In this document: piece after piece, positions 12,986-24,240 of the stretch
Layout of the letters: each line of letters starts with the position of its first letter
Position numbering within the stretch: the stretch's first letter is position 1
DNA from: Adiantum capillus-veneris
Taxonomy: Eukaryota; Streptophyta; Polypodiopsida; Polypodiales; Pteridaceae
Assembly: GCA_014529385.2 (NCBI GenBank)
Contig: CM043959.1
Coordinates: forward strand, 54,562,253 to 54,626,252
Length of the DNA: 64,000 bases
Direction of reading: 5' to 3'
Notes under the pieces: generated by a model
What the model saw: the letters and a program-made list of their open reading frames with translations, nothing else
The model's database searches: none
What the model was told of the DNA's origin: nothing
Translations under genes and position numbers: made by a program

Positions 12986-13812
12986 CCAAAGTGATAAAGG
13001 CTCAAGAGGTTGCCAATAAGGAGCTAAAGGAAGAAGTGGAAGCGCTCTCCAAAAGAAAGAAAGAAGGGAGAGCTCTTGAGGAAGAGCACAAAACATGGCA
13101 TGAGGCCAAAGCACGTCTTGCTGATTCGCAAGATGAGGAGATCAATAAGATTTGATTGCTGGCCAGAGAGCTTGCCCTCAAACCCGAACCTGCCACCTGG
13201 GCTCATTTCTTTAGAGCTCTCAAAGTTAGAAGAAGAAGGGACTCTATCATAGAAATCATTGATGAGAGGGGGAACGAAGTAAGAGACCAAAACACTATGG
13301 CCAATGCTTGACCATCTCATTAAAACTATTGGTCAGCCGAAGATCGCTACCCAGGGGGTCGAAGAGGCCAGAGCCCATCTACTTGGTACGGTCAAGTGTG
13401 ATATACTCCCTACTGAAGAAAAAGCATTAGAGAGACCAATCTCTATCGATGAATTTTGGACTTCCTTGCAGGCAATGGGGAAGGAAAAATCTCCTAGATG
13501 GAATGGACTCACTATTTAATTCTTCAAACAATTATGGGAGGATCTCACAATCCCAACGTCACAGCTAGCCCCAACAAAGCTCTTTTGGAGGGGCAATTAG
13601 CGCCAGCCTTAAAAGAGGACTGATCAAACCTATACCCAAGTTGGTCTATTGCTCGCTGCTTAAGCATTGGTGGCCTATCTCCATGATGATAGTTGCATAC
13701 AAGATCATTGATAAGGTAGCTGCATCAAAACTAGCTTCAAACTTGAACAGAGTCATCACCCCCCACCAACACGGATTCATCAAAGGACGGTTGATCTATG
13801 AAACCATCGTTG
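12818..13812 (+). pseudogene. LINE ORF2 fragment, left part (RT N-terminal region)
   Basis: Broken coding sequence of a non-LTR retrotransposon. After an 84-bp in-frame duplication, the protein has a coiled, charged linker, then FFRALKVRRRR (near 13207), then an RT start with ERPISIDEFWTSLQ and KSPRWNGL (13434-13510), and further on LIKPIPK, WWPISM, YKIIDK and HGFIKGRLIYE (13620-13800). These match the N-terminal RT boxes of plant LINE elements. Several stops and frameshifts are present. It ends abruptly at 13812, where element C begins, and resumes at about 21427. Confidence 0.8.
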
Positions 13813-13936
13813 TGTAAGGACATGGGTCCTACCGGCAAGGTCACCGGCACGGCTGGGCAGTGTGTATGCTAGGGGGAGTTTATAAGATAGCATGGTTGGG
13901 TGGAGACTAGCACAAAACATTACTCTCGCTCTTTTA
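13813..13936 (+). repeat. 5' LTR of element C
   Basis: Begins TGTAAGGACATGG and ends CTCTTTTA just before the primer site. It shows clear identity to 21294-21417 and has exactly the same length (124 bp), which is short for a gypsy LTR. Confidence 0.8.
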
Positions 13937-13937
13937 G

Positions 13938-13950
13938 TGGTATTCAAGCT
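13938..13950 (+). promoter_or_regulatory. Primer-binding site of element C (initiator tRNA-Met type)
   Basis: TGGTATTCAAGCT, one base after the LTR, is a decayed form of the common TGGTATCAGAGC primer site. Confidence 0.55.
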
Positions 13951-14029
13951 ATTCTTGTGAAAGGGGAAAAGCGGTTTGTATGTGCATGTGACACACATCT
14001 TCTCTCGCACTATGTGCAAACAAGGACAA

Positions 14030-14296
14030 CGACGCCCCCGCAACACAGCAAAAAGAATATAGACACAGATTTTTGTGTGCAACATGGGAAGGTAGACATC
14101 GGATAGCATCCCACCTTCGCCCTCCATAGCGCACGACCAAGGCAAACTCGATCGACAACTCTACAACATCGAGGCTCCATCGGAGCCGTTGGTTGCACGC
14201 GCAAGAAGGACCTCTTAACCCTTGCATTAAAGGAGGGTTGAACCCACCCCATGAGAGTAAGAGGCCAACACTCTACCATCCAAGTTATTGAGCCTT
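14030..14296 (-). mobile_element. SINE-like unit on the minus strand in leader of C
   Basis: Read on the minus strand from about 14296, a box-A-like TTGGATGGTAGAGTG is followed by a box-B-like GGGTTCAACCC (about 14232-14242 on the plus strand). This is the arrangement of a tRNA-derived SINE head. The far end is not defined and no target-site duplication was recognised. Confidence 0.4.
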
Positions 14297-14539
14297 GATG
14301 TATATACCAAGGAAAGATAGCATACTTGACTTGACAAAGAAAGCTAGAAGGAAAGGAAAGCTACAAACTTCAAGGAAGTAGTTTGACCCTTCCTTTTTAC
14401 TTCTTAGAGAAATGCAAGTTTTCCTCCAAAATTCCTTTTTCTTCAAGGAGGAAGCTTCACAAGTGAACAAAAACCCTTCACAAAAACGACGAGTTTTTGT
14501 GAAGAATCAACAAAGGTGTTCTTACGGCGAACAAGACTT

Positions 14540-14722
14540 GAAGTGCTACAATTTTCACAAGGCGATGATCACATGCAACACAAAATTCATCGAGCATAAA
14601 AAACATAAAGACTTTAAGCTTTACAAGACGTGAAGTGCTACAATTTTCGCAAGGCGATGATCGCATGCAACAAAAAATTCATCAAGCATAAAAAACATAA
14701 AGACTTTAAGCTTTACAAGGTA
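14540..14722 (+). repeat. 92-bp tandem duplication in leader of C
   Basis: Two copies (14540-14631 and 14632-14722) starting GAAGTGCTACAATTTTC and ending CTTTACAAG, differing at a few positions. The repeat lies just before the gag region. Confidence 0.9.
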
Positions 14723-14763
14723 CAAGTTGATGTTTTTCTCTCTCTCTACATTAGCGTGTGTTT

Positions 14764-15900
14764 ACCATGGCCAGCGAGGATATCCCACCTACACACACTT
14801 TTGATTTTGAGCACGCACATCAAAATCTGGGCACCACACGTGCTACCGACATTAATATGCATGATGATGATGATATAGGAGATCATGGCCTTGTAGATAT
14901 GGCTGCTTTCAAGACTTTGGAAAATTGCCAAAGCGTACTTGAACACAACCTCTATGCACTAAATGCAAATGTTAAAAATCTTATTGAGCTACTTGTGAAA
15001 TTTATGAATTCACAGATTGCTTAAGGAGCCCTAGATGGCACGGTTCAAGCTCACACGACTCAAGGAGTCCAAGAGACAAGTGCTTCAAAAGATGCATAAG
15101 GTAGCAATGTATTACTTAAGAATATCACCATTCTTGAATTTCACGGTGAAAAGAGTGATCGCAAACAAGGACGCGATCAATACGTTTTTACACAAATGGA
15201 GTAATATTCATAGGTTGAGACACACCCCGGATATAAATACAACTACGGAAACAAGTCTATCTCTTAAAGGCAAGGGCTATAAGTGGTGGATCCCATTTCA
15301 AATAGATGCTCATCCTCCGTCTTGGGCTGCATTTCAAGCTTCTTTCTCCAAAGATTTTTTGGAATCCAATGAAGAGGATAAGAATTGGTTAGCATGGGAT
15401 GCATGCCGCATGTACGGCCTCTCTCTCACTTAGTATCTTTCCAAGTATTGGGAAATCATATTAAAACTAGAAGATCTAGATGAATTCCAAAAGATACGGG
15501 GTTTTAATAGGGGTCATGACAAAGACTATTGTCTTCATGTCAAGATCCAACATCCAAAAACTTTGGAAGAAGCCATAAGTCATGCCCAAAGATATGATGA
15601 TGACCAAGAGAGGAAGGGAAATGGTCCCTACTTTAAGAATACTTCTTCTAAGAGCAATGTGGCTAAGAATCAATGGCGAGGTATATATCCCATATGTTCC
15701 AAGAGGAATAAGAGACAATCTATCTCTCCACACCCACAAGAGGCTAAGAAGCCTACACAATCAGGAGATACTCCACGTGGGTCTCTCAGGAGTTCGGATT
15801 TCAAGTGTGCAAAGAAATACAATTTGTGTTTCAAATGTCTTTCGGACTAACAGAACAATAAGGATTGTCCTATTTTGCAAGGCAAAGAAAAGGTCATGCA
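14764..15900 (+). pseudogene. Gag of element C (broken)
   Basis: The frame opens at MASEDIPPTH (14767) and stops at 15024. The gag domain goes on at 15035-15433 (FLHKWSNIHRLR, GKGYKWWIPF, SWAAFQASFSKDFLE) and, after a stop, at about 15436-15850 (PKTLEEAISHAQRYDDD). A CCHC zinc knuckle is present in degraded form (CFKCLSD then NNKDCP, split by a TAA at about 15848). The layout is that of a chromovirus-type gypsy Gag. At least three breaks. Confidence 0.75.
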
Positions 15901-16059
15901 CACGGTGCCATGCCTCACATTAGATTCATCTCCTAAATATTGTGTTGTAGAGGTTCTTCATATGGAAGAACATCACAAGTGTGGTGTGCCTGCTTCAATG
16001 TGGTAGCCCACCTTTGGCCCCCATGAGTTGATTCGCATGCATGGCACTATTATTAGACA

Positions 16060-16410
16060 ACGTGTTTGTATTTAAGTGGGTGATGGTGCAACTCATAACT
16101 TCTTGAGCTATAAGCAGTAGAGAAATTGAAGCTTACACAAACTCCCTGCTCCCACAAATATATGTCTGGAAATGATAAAGAAGTATGGGAAACGATAGTT
16201 CAAGGGGTTGAGCTTATTGTTCAAGATCATACAATGACCCCTGACTTTCAAGTTATGAACATGGACCGTGATGATGTAATTTTAGGACCGGAGTGGCTAC
16301 ATGGTTTAGGAAACACATTGCACACTAGTTATGAACACAACTCCTTATCCTTTATGGCCAATGGTAAACATGTGCTTTTGCTTGGTGAGAAAAATATACC
16401 ATCTGCATAA
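16060..16410 (+). pseudogene. Retropepsin remnant of element C
   Basis: VGDGATHNFLS at about 16078-16110 is the Asp active-site box, with Gly where Ser or Thr is usual. The frame then breaks. The C-terminal half has MNMDRDDVILGPEWLHGLG (near 16255-16311), the hydrophobic ILG box of gypsy proteases. The end of this frame is close to the inserted solo LTR. Confidence 0.75.
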
Positions 16411-16493
16411 CTGAGCTTTCTATTTTACAGAAAGAAGATTTAATAGATGAAGTATTTTTGTGTTACTGTTTGTCTCCAAGTCTTGTGAATTCT

Positions 16494-16897
16494 TGTCATA
16501 AAAACCTAATATCTACTTTCCCCAAATGACTTTCTCTTATTAAACTGATCATTTAATATAGGAAATACAAGGGGGGAGCAAAGGTTGGATATTGGAAAGG
16601 TTGCCAGACCGATCTCAACAGGGGATCCAAAAGACGGGAATTGGGGATCTAGATGGGGATGGTCTGCTAAAGAGCAAAGTACATCAATGGGTTTAAAAGA
16701 CCTCTAGGTTTAACTCCATTAAGACTTCCATAGGGTAAAAGTTCCAAATTTTTAAAAGTCCTAGGCCATGGGAACTGCTCTTAGTGACTAAAGTGCTAAA
16801 TGCTAAAGTCAACAAAGTGGCTACAACAAACAAGAAGACAAAAGAGTGGGCGAGCTAGAATGAGACAGAACACACACGCACACGCACACGCACACGC

Positions 16898-16931
<34 letters not shown>

Positions 16932-18177
16932 GCTTACCTTTACACCTAAAATCAAATAGGACACATGTCAGACATGCAACAAAACCCTCAATTTTGCCTG
17001 AATACTATTGGACATACAAAGAGGTAGACCAATGAGGATTGAGCTAGTGTAAAATCAATTTCTTATTTTAGGAATGCTTGATAAAAGAACCAATGAGAAT
17101 TAATCTCCCAAAAAGACTATTGGACAGTCAAAGGCTCCAATGAGAAATAAACAGCCCACAAATTTTCTTAATTCCTATTGGCCAGAAGACTAAAAGGTCC
17201 AATAAGAATTTAGATAATTAAATTAATTATCTAAGCTTTTACAAAAAGGGGAAAAGGGTGGACACTTGTCACAAGTCTCTTGACTTGGCATCTCAAATGC
17301 TATTGGCTAAGCTTTTCAAGGGCCAACAGGGAGCCATCATGATTCAAAAGCTATCTCAAATTCTATTGGCTAAGCTTTTTAAGGGCCAATAGGTTTCCAG
17401 CAAGAGTAGATTGGAGAAGGGGTCGCCCAAGAAGAGAGATAAGCCTCACTTTTGCCTAACAAAATAACACACACACACACACTCATGCAACTCATGTGTA
17501 GAGCAAAAAAGTCATCTCCTTCTCCAAAATTTAATGGAAAGCTCATCTTCTTCTCCAAGTTTTGAGAATGGAGGCCTACATCAACAACTCTTGGATATGG
17601 ATTGCAAACCCAACCAAGAGCCAAGCTTCAATGCCATGCTTCTCTCCTCTATTATCTAATTCCTAAGCTAAGCTAAGCTACAAGAGTAATTAAGTGAGGA
17701 AATACTTCTTTCTCATGAAAATACTTCTTCTTCCTCTACATCTAGTCTCATACCCTACTAGCTCTCACCATCTTCAAAGGTGTGTGAGGTCTTGGGTTTG
17801 AGACGAGAGAGAATTGATATTATGTGTTATCACATGTAAGTTGGGTGCATGAAGCTTCCATCTTCATTGCACCAGAGAGTTTTTACCAAGGAACACAAAG
17901 AATTGTATTGTACAAAGTCTCTCTTAATGGGAGAAGCTATAATACAAATGCCTATTGGAGACGGGATTGGTCTATGTAAATCCGGTCCTCAATAGTTGTC
18001 AATTGTTCTATTTCTCTCCCTCTTTCAAGTATTTCAAGTAATTAGGTGTTATGCTAATGTTTCTATCTCCAACCAAGCACTCCTTTATGCTCATTAGGAA
18101 CTTTATCTTAATGAAATGCTCACTATGTTAAGTTATTTCCTGATATTTACAAGCTATTTAGACGATTAAATGTTACA
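16494..18177 (+). mobile_element. Solo LTR of the E family inside element C
   Basis: A 1.68-kb sequence similar end to end to the LTRs of element E. It begins TGTCATAAAAACCTAATATC and ends GATTAAATGTTACA. The flanks ATTCT (16489-16493) and ATTTT (18178-18182) are a likely 5-bp duplication with one change. No internal sequence is present, so this is a solo LTR left by recombination. It is clearly more diverged from the two LTRs of E than these are from each other. It holds the same CCAAT/ATTGG modules and a CA-rich microsatellite (16870-16930). Confidence 0.85.
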
Positions 18178-18299
18178 ATTTTCAAGAGAAAAGTGATGTG
18201 AATTCTAGTTATGGTATGCAAAGTGCAATGAATTTTAATGATAAGCAACATGCAACTATTGTAAAACAAACATTACAGGAATAACAGGATTCTCCATCC

Positions 18300-19250
18300 C
18301 ATATAACTCTACTTTACTTTCTCCTTTTGCATGGCAAAAGCTGACTCACTTACTCACGAAGTATAGTGATGTATTCTCAAGTGATTTATAGCGGGGTTTA
18401 CCCCCTACACATGATGTGAAACATGTCATAGATGTCGTGCCGAGCACTAAACCGGTGAGTAAACCACCTTATTGTATGAGTGCTAGTGAGGCCAAGGAGG
18501 TTGAGAGTCAGCTAGTTGACTACCTTGCCCGTGGGTTCATTAGACCTAGAACTTTGCCTTGGGCATCACCAATTCTATTGGTAAAAAAGAAAGATGGTAC
18601 TATGCACATGTGTGTAGATTATCACGGATTAAATGCCATAACCATCAAGAACAAGTATCCTCTACCTCAAGTGGATAAGTTGTTTGATCAACTCCATGGG
18701 GCAAGATACTATACAAAGATAGGTCTTCATTCAGGATACCACCAGGTGCATATCCTTTTGAAAGATATCTCTAAAACTGCCTTAAGAACACAGTTCGGGC
18801 ATTTTGAATTTCTGGTTATGTCTTTTGGTTTAACCAATGCTCTAGCTACATTTATGACACTCATGGATAGTGTCTTACGTCCCTATCTTGGAGAATTTGT
18901 TGTGGTTTTCCTTGATGACATCTTCATTTACAGTAAGACTGAAGATGAACACATAGAACACTTACGATAGTGTTCAAATAGCTACGAACTCACACCCTGC
19001 ATGCTAAGAAAAGCAAGTGCCGATTTCTTTAAAATAGAGATACGTCACCTCGGTCATGTGATCTTATTCTGGCATCAAGATGGACATTGACAAAGTCGTT
19101 GCCATCCTTCGATGGCCACATCCTAACATGGTTGAGGAGCTTCAAATCTTCTTATGCATGGCTAAATTTTATAGACAATATCCAAGATTATGCCAAAATC
19201 GCTGTTCCTATGACGTATCAATTTAAAGCAAAAGGTAAAACCTTTTCTTG
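18300..19250 (+). pseudogene. Reverse transcriptase of element C
   Basis: The best part is 18416-18970: [46 protein letters not shown] and the catalytic FLDD box ([10 protein letters not shown], near 18907). The order and spacing match chromovirus RTs. A TAG at 18968-18970 and frameshifts downstream interrupt the connection region up to 19250 (IRHLGHVI is still visible near 19037). Confidence 0.85.
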
Positions 19251-19259
19251 AGAAAAATC

Positions 19260-19983
19260 TCAACAACGCAGTTTAGACCAACTCAAGGTAGCTGTAGCCA
19301 CTGCTCCAATCCTAGCAATCGTTGACCCACTTAAGCCTATTGTGGTAGAGATTGATGCTAGTGATAAAGCAATTGGTGTGGTACTTCTCTAGGAGGGAAG
19401 ACCAATAGCCTATGAAAGTAAAAAGTTGGATAGAGCTCAACATAATTATTCTGTCTATGAGAGAGAGCTCTATGCCATAATTCACGCTTTACGAAAGTGG
19501 CGACACTATTTATATGGTGTTGAGTTTGAAGTAGTTTTTGACCATGAGAGTATAAAATGGTTTACTACTCAAAGAGACTTGAAGGGTCGTAAAGCTAGAT
19601 GGGCGGAGATCCTTCAAGATTATGATTTTAAGCTATGATATTGCAAGGGGCGATATAATGCAGTGGCAGATGCACTAAGTCGGATGCCTCAGATTAATTC
19701 ACTTGCTTTCACGGAAATGAAGAGTGATTTTTTGGAGTCATTACATGGCAAGTGTGCACAAGATCAATCATATGCTAAAGTGTGGAGTGCAGTTTTAAGA
19801 AGGAATCCCTCACACTCACATGTCTTTGCAATGTCAGATCAACATGTTTCTTCACGCGCAGATAAAAACTCCAATACACAGAGCTCCACTCCTACTCAGG
19901 AAGAGCTGAAGCAATGGAAGAATTTCTCCATTGATGATGGATACTTACTCCACAAGGCTAGAATATGTGTGCCAAAGGACTGA
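19260..19983 (+). pseudogene. RNase H and linker of element C
   Basis: VVEIDASDKAIGVVLL (near 19342) with the catalytic Asp, then YSVYERELYAIIHALRKW (19447-19500), FDHESIKW and, at 19663-19683, the conserved MADALSRM. Stops at about 19390, 19636 and 19981 interrupt the frame. Confidence 0.82.
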
Positions 19984-20790
19984 AACACTAGGCTCCAAAT
20001 ATTATTTGAGTGTCACAATAGTCCAAGTGCTGGTCATCCACGTATTTATGAGACGTATGCCTTAGTTTGATGATAGTTTTATTGGCCAGGCTTACATCAT
20101 GATGTTCAAGAGTACATACTAAACTGCCTACTGTGCCAAGCTAATAAGGTAGAGCACCTCAAGGTAGGTAGCAATTTACATCCTTTGGAGATTCCACAAG
20201 GTAAGTGTGAGAGTATCTCTATGGATTTTGTAGTAGGACTACCTACTACAAATTGTGGCCATGATGCCATATGGGTAATTGTAGATCATCTAACAAAGCT
20301 GGGTTGATTCATTCCCACTAAGACTATAGTTAAGACACTAGAATTAGCATGGTTATTTGTAGAGTATATATATAGACTCTACGGTCTTCCAGCAAGTATC
20401 ATTAGTGACAGAGATCGCAAGTTTGATAATCACTTCTAGAGAGGTGTGTTTCAAAAGTTGGAAACTACACTTAATCTTAGTACGGCTGATCATCCAAAAA
20501 CAAATGGTCAAACCAAAAGAGTTAATCAAGTGCTAGAGGATATGCTACAAGTGTACGTTAGCAAGAAGCAAACCAATTGGAAAGACTAGTTGCCTATATT
20601 GGAATTTGCTTATAATAGTTTAAAGCATGTGACTACAGGGTTTAGCCCACTTATGCTTTTATATGGTTTTCAACCTAGATCACCCGTTGCGATGGGGTTG
20701 GCTAAGGAGAAGATACAACAAGCGAAGGATTTCCTCCAAGACCATTTTGATATGCTTTGAGTTTCTTGACAGAATGTTAAGCAAGCTCAA
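19984..20790 (+). pseudogene. Integrase of element C with substituted catalytic Glu
   Basis: The zinc-binding region is visible (ECHNSPSAGH and CLLCQANK, 20008-20150). The core has SISMDFVVGLP (first Asp, near 20220) and IISDRDRKF (second Asp, near 20400). At the Glu position the sequence reads NGQTKRVNQ (near 20503-20530), so Lys stands where GQTERVNQ is normal. Several stops are present. The protein cannot be active as read. Confidence 0.8.
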
Positions 20791-20879
20791 GATCGATATA
20801 AGAAGTACATAGATGAGCATCATCATCTTGCTACTTTTGAAGAAGGAGACAAGGTTTCCTCAAGGTTCCAGAGCATTCA

Positions 20880-21276
20880 AAAAGTCTGAAGACGGAAAAA
20901 GTTGCTTAACTTTTACCACGATATTGTGTACCATTTAACATTCTCAAATGTATAGGTCAAGTGGCCTATAAGTTAGCTCTTCCCGAGCACTCACAAGTTC
21001 ATCTTGTTTTTCATGTTATCCATTTACGAAAATAGCCAGGAAAAAATGATAATGTCATTGACACAGGTGTGTTAGTTGACCTTATCGAACTGCCAAGCAT
21101 CCCTCATAAACGCGAAAAGATTTTGGATTCTCATGAGCTTTGCACGAGACATCTGTCAAACAATAGGTGTTGGTAAAATGTCTAGATAGACCTGAAGAAG
21201 CTTCTACATGGGAGAGTGTCTCCGCACTTTAGAAATATTTTCCTACATTCGTTGTTGAGGAAGAAAAAAATTCTCC
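20880..21276 (+). pseudogene. C-terminal end of pol of C, chromodomain-like remnant
   Basis: After frame correction by eye, an ALPEHSQVHLVFHVIHLRK-like segment (20980-21030) matches the end of gypsy integrases. EKILDSHEL follows (about 21117), resembling the start of a chromodomain. The reading is broken and the assignment is tentative. Confidence 0.45.
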
Positions 21277-21293
21277 AAAGGGGGGGGAGATAA
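21277..21293 (+). promoter_or_regulatory. Polypurine tract of element C
   Basis: AAAGGGGGGGGAGATAA lies directly left of the 3' LTR start at 21294. Confidence 0.75.
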
Positions 21294-21417
21294 TGTAAGG
21301 ACATGGTTACTACAGGCAAGGCCACCAGCACGGCCGGACAGTGTGTATGCTAGGGGGAGGCTATAAGATAGCATGGTTGGGTGGAGACTAGCAGACTGCA
21401 TTACTCTCGTCCTTTCA
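21294..21417 (+). repeat. 3' LTR of element C
   Basis: 124 bp beginning TGTAAGGACATGG and ending CTTTCA, related to 13813-13936. The LINE sequence resumes about 10 bp later. Confidence 0.8.
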
Positions 21418-22836
21418 CCTCGCTACCATGGTTGGCATAGAGTACGCTTCTTTTACGAAGCAAGAATATATTCTCCTTCAACTCGACCTGGATAAGGCCT
21501 ACAATAGAATATCATGGTCTTACATTGGGGCTGTTATGAAGGTTTTGGGCTTTGACCCAAAATGTGTGCGATTGTTTGCACGCTCGAGGAAGGAAGTTAC
21601 TTTGAGCTTCTCTTCAACAGCAAGATAGTGGGAGGCTTTGAAGTCAAGCGTTTGATCAAGCAAGGTTTCCCCCTTGCCCTGCTGCTTTTTGCAATCGGCT
21701 CTCACCCTTTGGTGACTACACTCGAGGACAATGTGAGAAAAGAGGAGATTCAAGGTCTATCACTCCCTCGCGGAAAGCAACTCCTTGCTAAGTTGCTTGC
21801 AGAGGACTCTTTGCTCTTTCTTAAAACCAACTCAAAAGTACTAAGAAGAGCCCTCAAGATTGTTCAATTGTTTGCTTCTACCTCTGGCTCTATGTGCAGT
21901 ATTGAGAAATCAAGATTGATTTCTCTCTCTGAAAACGACTTGTTTGACCCCACGGAATGGTCAGGGGAAGTGATAGGCAAAGGCACTGTTTTTAGGCACC
22001 TGGGCACTCCTCTTGGGGTGAGCATCATGAATAAGCAAAGATTTGATTGGGTCCTGACCAAAAATAAATTGCAAAATGAGAAGGTGGAAGTTTGTGCTCC
22101 TCCCCTTCCATAGCAGAATCACAGTGGTTAATGCTTTTATGATCGCGTACATCTCATTTGTATCGCCGCCGCTGCTGAAAATGAACAAATCCAATTTGAA
22201 AGTATTTTTGAAGCCTATCAAATGGTTCTTGTGGAAAAACAACACAAAATCCTCAACCCCTTGCCAATGGGGGAAATGGGAATGGGTAGCGAGACCAAAG
22301 AGTCAAGGCAGAATTGGGATTATTGACCCCATGGTTCATGCAGAAGCTTTGTGTGCCAAACTGGTGACCTCACTGGCAAACCAAAATAAGGAATGGGCTA
22401 TTATGGCATGGGGCATGATTAAGGAAGCAAAGCTTACCTCAAAAGGGGGCACTTGTAAGAATGCCACAGTGTAGGACAAGATATTAGCACCCGTTTGGAC
22501 ACTCCTAAAGCTTGGAGGGTGCATAGGGGAGCTTGCACAAAAGTGCAACAAAGCAACCTCAACCCTGGAATTGGGGGAGAATTTCAGGTACTTCAAAGAT
22601 TCCTCTCTCAACTGGTCCCCCTCGATCTCAAAACTAGGGGTTCCCTAGACCCCTTCTGGAGGGAAATTGCATGCTTGGCAAACAAAAAAGGAATTTCTAA
22701 ACTCCCTCATCTTTGGGATGACAGAAGATTTTGCTGGAAGGATGTGGAGATTGTAATGATGCCACATAACTTGGGTATGTACAAAAGGCTTCTGATTGGT
22801 AGACTCTTGGAAGTGCTGGTGACCTCAACCTGTTAA
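21418..22836 (+). pseudogene. LINE ORF2 fragment, right part (RT palm to C-terminal region)
   Basis: Continues the RT of 12818-13812. YILLQLDLDKAYNRISW (near 21466) carries the first catalytic Asp. LIKQGFPLALLLFAI (near 21650) corresponds to the RQGCPLSP box. LLAEDSLLFL (near 21797) stands at the FADD box, with the second catalytic Asp replaced (AED). SGSMCSIEKSR, FRHLGTPLG and a C-terminal FLWKN/GRIGI segment follow, as in plant LINEs. The frame shifts near 21590 and 22080 and has stops. Confidence 0.82.
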
Positions 22837-22839
22837 TGG

Positions 22840-23291
22840 ATCAAAAATTGATTGGAGAGCCTAGCATTGGCCGAAGGTTGCAACTCTGTCCATGCCCTCT
22901 TAAGATCAGGTCATCAGTAAAGAAAGGCTCTCCAATCAGGTCATTGGGTCATCATATACTACAACTCTGCAGAAGGGTATTAGATTTTGCTACCTGAATA
23001 AGGTCTGAAAGTCTATGAATCTTTGAGTATTTGAAGCCTAGCTGGTGGAAGCATGTTTTGATGATATGGTGCGCATGAGTACTGAGCTCATCCATGGTGT
23101 TGGAGCTACACTACCTTAGTTGGTGGTTGCCTTTGGGGCTTAATCGTCACAACCCCCCCCTTAATCAACGCGCGATTCTTTTCCTCATGCTTGGGAATTA
23201 TGCCGTGTTTACTCTGGCATCACTCTCCACTCCCCCGCATCCCTGCTCTCTATTTTCGTTTGCTTCAGACACACCTACCCTAACAACCCAC

Positions 23292-23350
<59 letters not shown>

Positions 23351-24240
23351 ACACACACACAAAATTGGATTAACCATGGCGGATGCCACTGGATAGCATA
23401 CTCCTTGTGATGATGACAAATGAAAGACGATTCACCAAGATTGTGGCTCCTTAGAACATGTACCAAACTAGGTATTTAAAACCAGGTGAGGGTTGCTCTA
23501 TGCCCCTTACTTAGCCTTGGCTCTTGCATTTCCTGTGTGTGTATGTGAAAGAGAGTTTTTTTGAGGGCCTGAACATTTTCTTACTATGTGGCTATGGAGA
23601 TGGTTGAACATAAGGAGGTTTTACAGTTTGGTACTAATGCTGAAAGATTCTTTCTTTACTACTGCATTCTTTACAGTATTCTACACCACCTTAAGGTTGT
23701 TAAGGTGTCATTCCTTGGTATTAATACCAATCGGTGATTGGAAACTACGATCGTAGGGTTTGGATTAATGGAGTTTTTTCCATGTACAAAGTGATTAGAC
23801 CTGTAAAATTTGCATCATTTTGTTCTTTTGACATAATACTGTGTAAAAGATTTGAAATTTACTATGCTATCAGTTTAATGATAAAAAGAGGGGAGGTTGT
23901 GATGTCGAAGGTTGGTATTGTTTGCCCTTAGTACTTGCAGGGACAGAGTTGCAGTATTTTGTAAGGAATGATGGTGTTCCTTGCTTCAAAGGGCGTCAGT
24001 TATCTGGCCTCTGGTTTTTGTTAATGGCTTATGCCGCTTTGTTGTCTATGTACTGTTGAGACCGTCTTCTATTGAGCTAAATTGTTGAGCTGCTTGCAAA
24101 ATAAGTTTGCTGCCTTTTCCCTCCTTTGGTTTGGGGTTGTTGGCTTATGTCGCTCTGATTGACTACGTACTATTGATACCATCTCTTATATGTTAACTGT
24201 TTGGCTGCTTATGAAATAAAGATGCTGCCTTTTTTCTTTT
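22840..24240 (+). other. Probable LINE 3' part with poly-C tract and 116-bp repeat
   Basis: No reliable protein signal. The LINE may extend to a direct repeat whose two copies start at 24026 and 24142, both reading GGCTTATG(C/T)CGCT and ending in TGCTGCCTTTT. A 3'-UTR-like end is plausible but there is no clear poly-A tail. The stretch also holds a poly-C/CA microsatellite (23293-23361). Confidence 0.4.
23293..23361. repeat. Poly-C run followed by (CA)n
   Basis: About 44 consecutive C residues (23293-23336) and then CA units to about 23361. Such a long homopolymer is rare and may be inaccurate in length in an assembly. Confidence 0.9.

Larger units (their letters stand above)
13813..21417 (+). 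mobile_element. Element C: decayed chromovirus-like Ty3/gypsy retrotransposon
   Basis: A 7.6-kb element inserted into the LINE. Both ends carry a related 124-bp LTR (13813-13936, 21294-21417). It has an initiator-Met type primer site, gag, protease, RT, RNase H and integrase in gypsy order, and remnants of a C-terminal chromodomain-like region. Many stops and frameshifts interrupt it. A solo LTR of the E family sits between protease and RT. The LINE reading continues across both sides. No clean 5-bp duplication is visible, although ACCATCGTTG and ACCATGGTTG occur at the two flanks. Confidence 0.82.

Noticed and set aside
23094-23396. Proline-rich protein frame across the poly-C tract
   Set aside because: The Pro run is the homopolymer; the flanks have no protein-like conservation.
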